Shown here: piece after piece, positions 25,957-28,800 of the stretch
How positions within the stretch are numbered: position 1 is the first letter of the stretch
How the letters are laid out: each line of letters starts with the position of its first letter
Source: Shewanellaceae bacterium UBA2521
GTDB taxonomy: Bacteria; Pseudomonadota; Gammaproteobacteria; Enterobacterales; Shewanellaceae
DNA: 28,800 bases
Assembly (NCBI GenBank): GCA_002341165.1
Contig: DDNL01000039.1
Location: 460-29,259 of the forward strand
Direction of reading: 5' to 3'
Translations under genes and position numbers: made by a program
The notes under the pieces: generated by a model
Told to the model about the DNA's origin: nothing
Seen by the model: the letters and a program-made list of their open reading frames with translations, nothing else
Database searches by the model: none

Positions 25957-26525
25957 GCTTTAGGTAACTCAACTTTTTTACCCAGCATACGACGCAATGT
26001 TGGATCACGATAAAAAAAGTGATGCTTCATTGCTGCGAGCACATGCAATACAATCAAAGCTAAAAATATCCAAGCAACAAAATGGTGTGCCTCATGTGCA
26101 ATATGAGCCAACCCTTTGTGTAAAGGCATAATTTTTGTAGGATCAGCAGGATTCATATTTGGATCAACGAGACTAAAACCAAAGATAGCTAGCCCTCGTC
26201 CTCCTAAGACAGACATAGTCATACCTGAAATAGGCATCAAGATCGAAGCAATCAATAGAGAACTATGTGTTATTCTGGCTAACCATTTTTCAAACACACT
26301 TGAACGACCTATCATCGGTGGAAAACCTATCATAAGACGTCTTACCAAACGCCAAGTGATGAACACAAACATGATAGTACCAAACGATTTATGAACGGGA
26401 TACATAAAGTAAGACTTGGTTTGAGTCATGAAGATGCCCACACCTGTCAAGACCAAAACATTCAACGCGACAAACCAGTGCAAATAAACTGATCCTTTAG
26501 ACAATTGCTCAAGAGAATCTCTCAT
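25953..26525 (-). CDS. Cytochrome b561 family di-heme membrane protein
   Basis: A 190-residue inner-membrane protein of the bacterial cytochrome b561 (CybB) family, which passes electrons from quinol to periplasmic or membrane acceptors; CybB of E. coli works as superoxide:ubiquinone oxidoreductase. Four helices are visible at about residues 14-32, 47-65, 88-108 and 146-168. Heme-ligand histidines fit the family: His16 in YLHWFVA, His45 in PVHKSFG, His144/His147 in AHEAHHF, and His161 in VLHVLAAMKHHFFYRD. AAGGAA lies about 8 bases before ATG 26525. The stop shares bases with the smrB stop on the other strand. The electron partner is unknown. Confidence 0.92.
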   Translation of the reverse strand: MRDSLEQLSKGSVYLHWFVALNVLVLTGVGIFMTQTKSYFMYPVHKSFGTIMFVFITWRLVRRLMIGFPPMIGRSSVFEKWLARITHSSLLIASILMPISGMTMSVLGGRGLAIFGFSLVDPNMNPADPTKIMPLHKGLAHIAHEAHHFVAWIFLALIVLHVLAAMKHHFFYRDPTLRRMLGKKVELPKA

Positions 26526-26591
26526 AATTTAAATTCCTTTTGTTATTAAAAGCAAATTTAAAATACAAAAGTTCTCTTGTTTTTGCAAATA

Positions 26592-28800
26592 TTAATCTAA
26601 AGTTTTTATTGCTTGTTCAATGCGTTGCACTGAAATAGGATAACGCGTTCCCAACGATTGAGCGAAAAAAGAAACACGCAATTCTTCTATCATCCAACGT
26701 ATATCAAGACATGCATCAGAAGGTGTATCGTGTCTGCTAATTTGATTGAGCTTAGCGCGATATAGCTTTTCGACATGTTGAACTTTAACACAATGCGCTC
26801 GATCACGATGTATATCTATGCTGAGCTTTTCTAAGCGCTTTTCCATAGCTTGTAGATAGCGATATATATCCTTAAGCCTATGCACACCCATCTTCGTTAC
26901 AAAGCCTTTGAATACCAATTGATCCAGTTGCTGCTGCATATCAGATAAAGCAAAAGCCCAATCCAGTTGAACGCGACCTTTAAATCTTTTTCGCAAGGCT
27001 TGATGTAATACCAAGATCTTTTCAACTTCGAGTGCAACAGCTTCTGTTTTTTCAAAAAGATCAGAACGCACCTGCTCTTGCGCTTGAGCAAAAGCAGCTT
27101 CAGAACGTATTTCTTCTCCTCGCTGAGCAAGAATATCATCAATAGATGCAGCCATGAGATCATCTAGAAGTTGCTGAATCTGTCCCATAGGATTGAAATA
27201 CAATGCAAGCTTTGCTTTATTCGATAGATTACGCTCTAGATGACGAATAGGTGAAGTCATATTGAGTAATAACAGACGCCTTAAGCCTTGCTGATGAGCA
27301 CGTATTGCATCCAACTGATCATCAAAAAGCTTCACAGCAACACTATCTTTATCATCCACTAAAGCGGGATAAGCCTTGAGATATAAACCGGCCTGCTTTT
27401 TTTCATATTCGGCTGCAATATCACCACAACTCCAAGTCGTTAAGCCACTATGTTGCATGGTATCATCGGCCAAATCGACCATCACTTGCTCTACCTGGTT
27501 TTGTAATTGACCTTGCAGCAAAGACAAATCACGTCCTTGCGCTATCATGTGCCCTTGTGCATTCATAATCTGATAGTTCATCTTCAAATGCTCAGGTAAC
27601 TCCACGTCTAAGAAATCTTCTTTCACAACAGGCTCGCCCGTCATACGTTGCAGATGCTTACAAAACAAACTCAAGAGATCTCCCTCACCAAAAGGCAAAG
27701 ACTCAAAACAAGCTTGAGCATATTGAGGTGCAGGTACAAAACGCTTACGTTTCACTTTTGGCAGTGCTTTAATCCACGCTACCAGCTTTTCTTGCAACAT
27801 ACCTGGCACCAACCATTCAAAAGGCTGCGGTTCAATTTGATTGAGTACACCAACAGGGAGTCTTACCGATACCCCATCGTCTTCTTGCTGAGGCTCAAAT
27901 TGATAAGTGAGCGGCAGTTTTAATTTTTGATATACAAAATGATCAGGAAAATCGTATTTAGAAATATGCTGTGTATCTTGCGCCAGAATATCTTGCTCGG
28001 TAAAATTTAAATAGTCAGGTGCTTTTTGCTTTTGCTTTTGCCACCAACCTAAGAACAATTGCGCGTTATACATTGCTTCAGGAAGACGTTGATTATAGAA
28101 ATCAAAGAGGCGTTCTTCATCGACTACCAGATCACGACGTCTGGATTTGTTTTCCAAAGTGTATACATCTTCTAATAAAGCCTGATTATGTTTAAAAAAA
28201 GATGCTTTACAACGCCATAAGCCTTCAACTAGAGCTTGACGAATAAAAATCTCTCGAGCTTGTTTAGGATCAATAGCACCAAACTGACATTTACGGCGAT
28301 GTACAACAGGCAAGCCGTATAAACGCTGTGTTTCAAAAGCAATAACGCTTGATGTTTTGGTATCAAACCTTGGATCGCTATAATCTTTTTTTACCAGATG
28401 TTGTGCCCATGACTCTATCCAAGCGGGATCAATCTGCGCACACTCTCTCGCAAAAAGACGACTTGTTTCAACCAACTGCGCAGCCATCAACCAAGCAGGA
28501 GGTTTTTTTGCTAAACCAGAGCCAGGAAAAACAAAAAACTTACGTGAACGCGCTGCAATAAAATAACCTTCTGGATCTTTCATGCCAATGTGACTGAGCA
28601 GCCCAGAAAGTAAAGCCTGATGAATTAAATCTGCCGGCGCTTCTTGTGTATTGATCTGTGCACCTAAATCTTTCACACTTTGCTTGAGTTGCGTGTACAA
28701 GTCTTGCCATTCTCTTATGCGCAAATAAGCTAAAAATTCTTTTTTGCACCGTCGCCGAAACTGACTACGACTTTCTTGTTGCTGTGAGGTTTCTACATAA
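26592..28800 (-). CDS. hrpA: ATP-dependent RNA helicase HrpA, C-terminal part (cut by right window edge)
   Basis: HrpA is a DEAH-box RNA helicase; in E. coli it helps resolve stalled ribosomes. The frame is open from the stop at 26592 to the window edge, about 736 codons, with no stop near 28724 where a TTG could be mistaken for a start. The visible part is the post-helicase half: FRRRCKKEFLAYLRIREWQD around 28710-28760, LLSHIGMKDPEGYF, FPGSGLAKKPPAWLMAAQLVETSR (in part), KSRRRDLVVDEERLFDFY, NFVPAPxYA-type RFVPAPQYA, ALVDDKDSVAVKLFD, and the end RWMIEELRVSFFAQSLGTRYPIS. All match the E. coli protein in order and spacing. The DEAH helicase core lies beyond the edge. Ends 66 bases from cytochrome b561. 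Confidence 0.96.
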   Translation of the reverse strand, partial: YVETSQQQESRSQFRRRCKKEFLAYLRIREWQDLYTQLKQSVKDLGAQINTQEAPADLIHQALLSGLLSHIGMKDPEGYFIAARSRKFFVFPGSGLAKKPPAWLMAAQLVETSRLFARECAQIDPAWIESWAQHLVKKDYSDPRFDTKTSSVIAFETQRLYGLPVVHRRKCQFGAIDPKQAREIFIRQALVEGLWRCKASFFKHNQALLEDVYTLENKSRRRDLVVDEERLFDFYNQRLPEAMYNAQLFLGWWQKQKQKAPDYLNFTEQDILAQDTQHISKYDFPDHFVYQKLKLPLTYQFEPQQEDDGVSVRLPVGVLNQIEPQPFEWLVPGMLQEKLVAWIKALPKVKRKRFVPAPQYAQACFESLPFGEGDLLSLFCKHLQRMTGEPVVKEDFLDVELPEHLKMNYQIMNAQGHMIAQGRDLSLLQGQLQNQVEQVMVDLADDTMQHSGLTTWSCGDIAAEYEKKQAGLYLKAYPALVDDKDSVAVKLFDDQLDAIRAHQQGLRRLLLLNMTSPIRHLERNLSNKAKLALYFNPMGQIQQLLDDLMAASIDDILAQRGEEIRSEAAFAQAQEQVRSDLFEKTEAVALEVEKILVLHQALRKRFKGRVQLDWAFALSDMQQQLDQLVFKGFVTKMGVHRLKDIYRYLQAMEKRLEKLSIDIHRDRAHCVKVQHVEKLYRAKLNQISRHDTPSDACLDIRWMIEELRVSFFAQSLGTRYPISVQRIEQAIKTLD

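Noticed and set aside
28722..28724. TTG as start of a 710-residue protein
   Set aside because: The frame stays open upstream to the window edge with residues matching HrpA, so this is an internal codon of a longer gene.
1..28800. CRISPR arrays, insertion sequences, tRNA/rRNA genes, phage or toxin-antitoxin modules
   Set aside because: No spaced direct repeats, transposase-like frames, tRNA folds or small paired genes were found on reading both strands.

Overview
The window is ordinary, densely packed chromosome of an AT-rich gammaproteobacterium. Three blocks indicate this: aspS-yebC-ruvC-ruvA-ruvB with cmoA-cmoB diverging from it; smrB/prmB-aroC-epmC-yfcL, a shortened form of the E. coli smrB-prmB-aroC-mepA-yfcA-epmC-yfcL neighbourhood; and an HrpA helicase very similar in layout to the E. 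coli protein. EpmC, YfcL, SmrB and the CmoA/CmoB pair are characteristic of Gammaproteobacteria. The genus cannot be named from this sequence. No tRNA, rRNA, insertion sequence, phage gene, integrase or CRISPR array was found, and no gene-free stretch exceeds about 270 bases.

Layout, left to right. 1-1563 (-): N-terminal two thirds of the DNA translocase FtsK, cut by the window edge. 1732-3141 (+): a DUF2165 membrane protein and a Nif3/YbgI protein, ending at a shared bidirectional terminator with fumarase class I (-). 4879-6234 (-): a lipoprotein reading frame split by one in-frame TAA. 6245-10019 (-): a fused PabA-PabB aminodeoxychorismate synthase behind a heme-type ABC importer pair (HmuV, HmuU). 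10099-11493 (-): an SLC13/DASS carboxylate transporter. 11698-16394 (-): aspS, yebC, ruvC, ruvA, ruvB. 16660-20967 (+): cmoA, cmoB, a RimK-related ATP-grasp ligase and a secreted protein resembling an inactivated M3 metallopeptidase. 21064-22257 (-): a divergent DAACS symporter. 22460-25338 (-): yfcL, epmC, aroC, prmB. 25414-25956 (+): smrB. 25953-26525 (-): cytochrome b561. 26592-28800 (-): the C-terminal part of HrpA, cut by the right edge.

Main themes are translation and RNA quality control (aspS, cmoAB, epmC, prmB, smrB, hrpA), recombination and chromosome segregation (ruvABC, ftsK), chorismate use (aroC makes chorismate, PabAB consumes it for folate), and C4-dicarboxylate handling (fumarase, DASS transporter, possibly the DAACS transporter).

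The best candidate for something undescribed is the two-gene unit 18480-20967: an alpha-L-glutamate-ligase-like ATP-grasp enzyme overlapping a signal-peptide-bearing M3-peptidase-like protein whose HExxH zinc motif is degenerate. Also worth a look are the interrupted lipoprotein, the PabA-PabB fusion, the altered ion/substrate site of the DAACS transporter, and the hairpin directly in front of hmuU. Several starts were moved from the longest open frame to an internal ATG with better support; each is explained in its entry. All family assignments were made by reading and recalled family patterns, without database searches.
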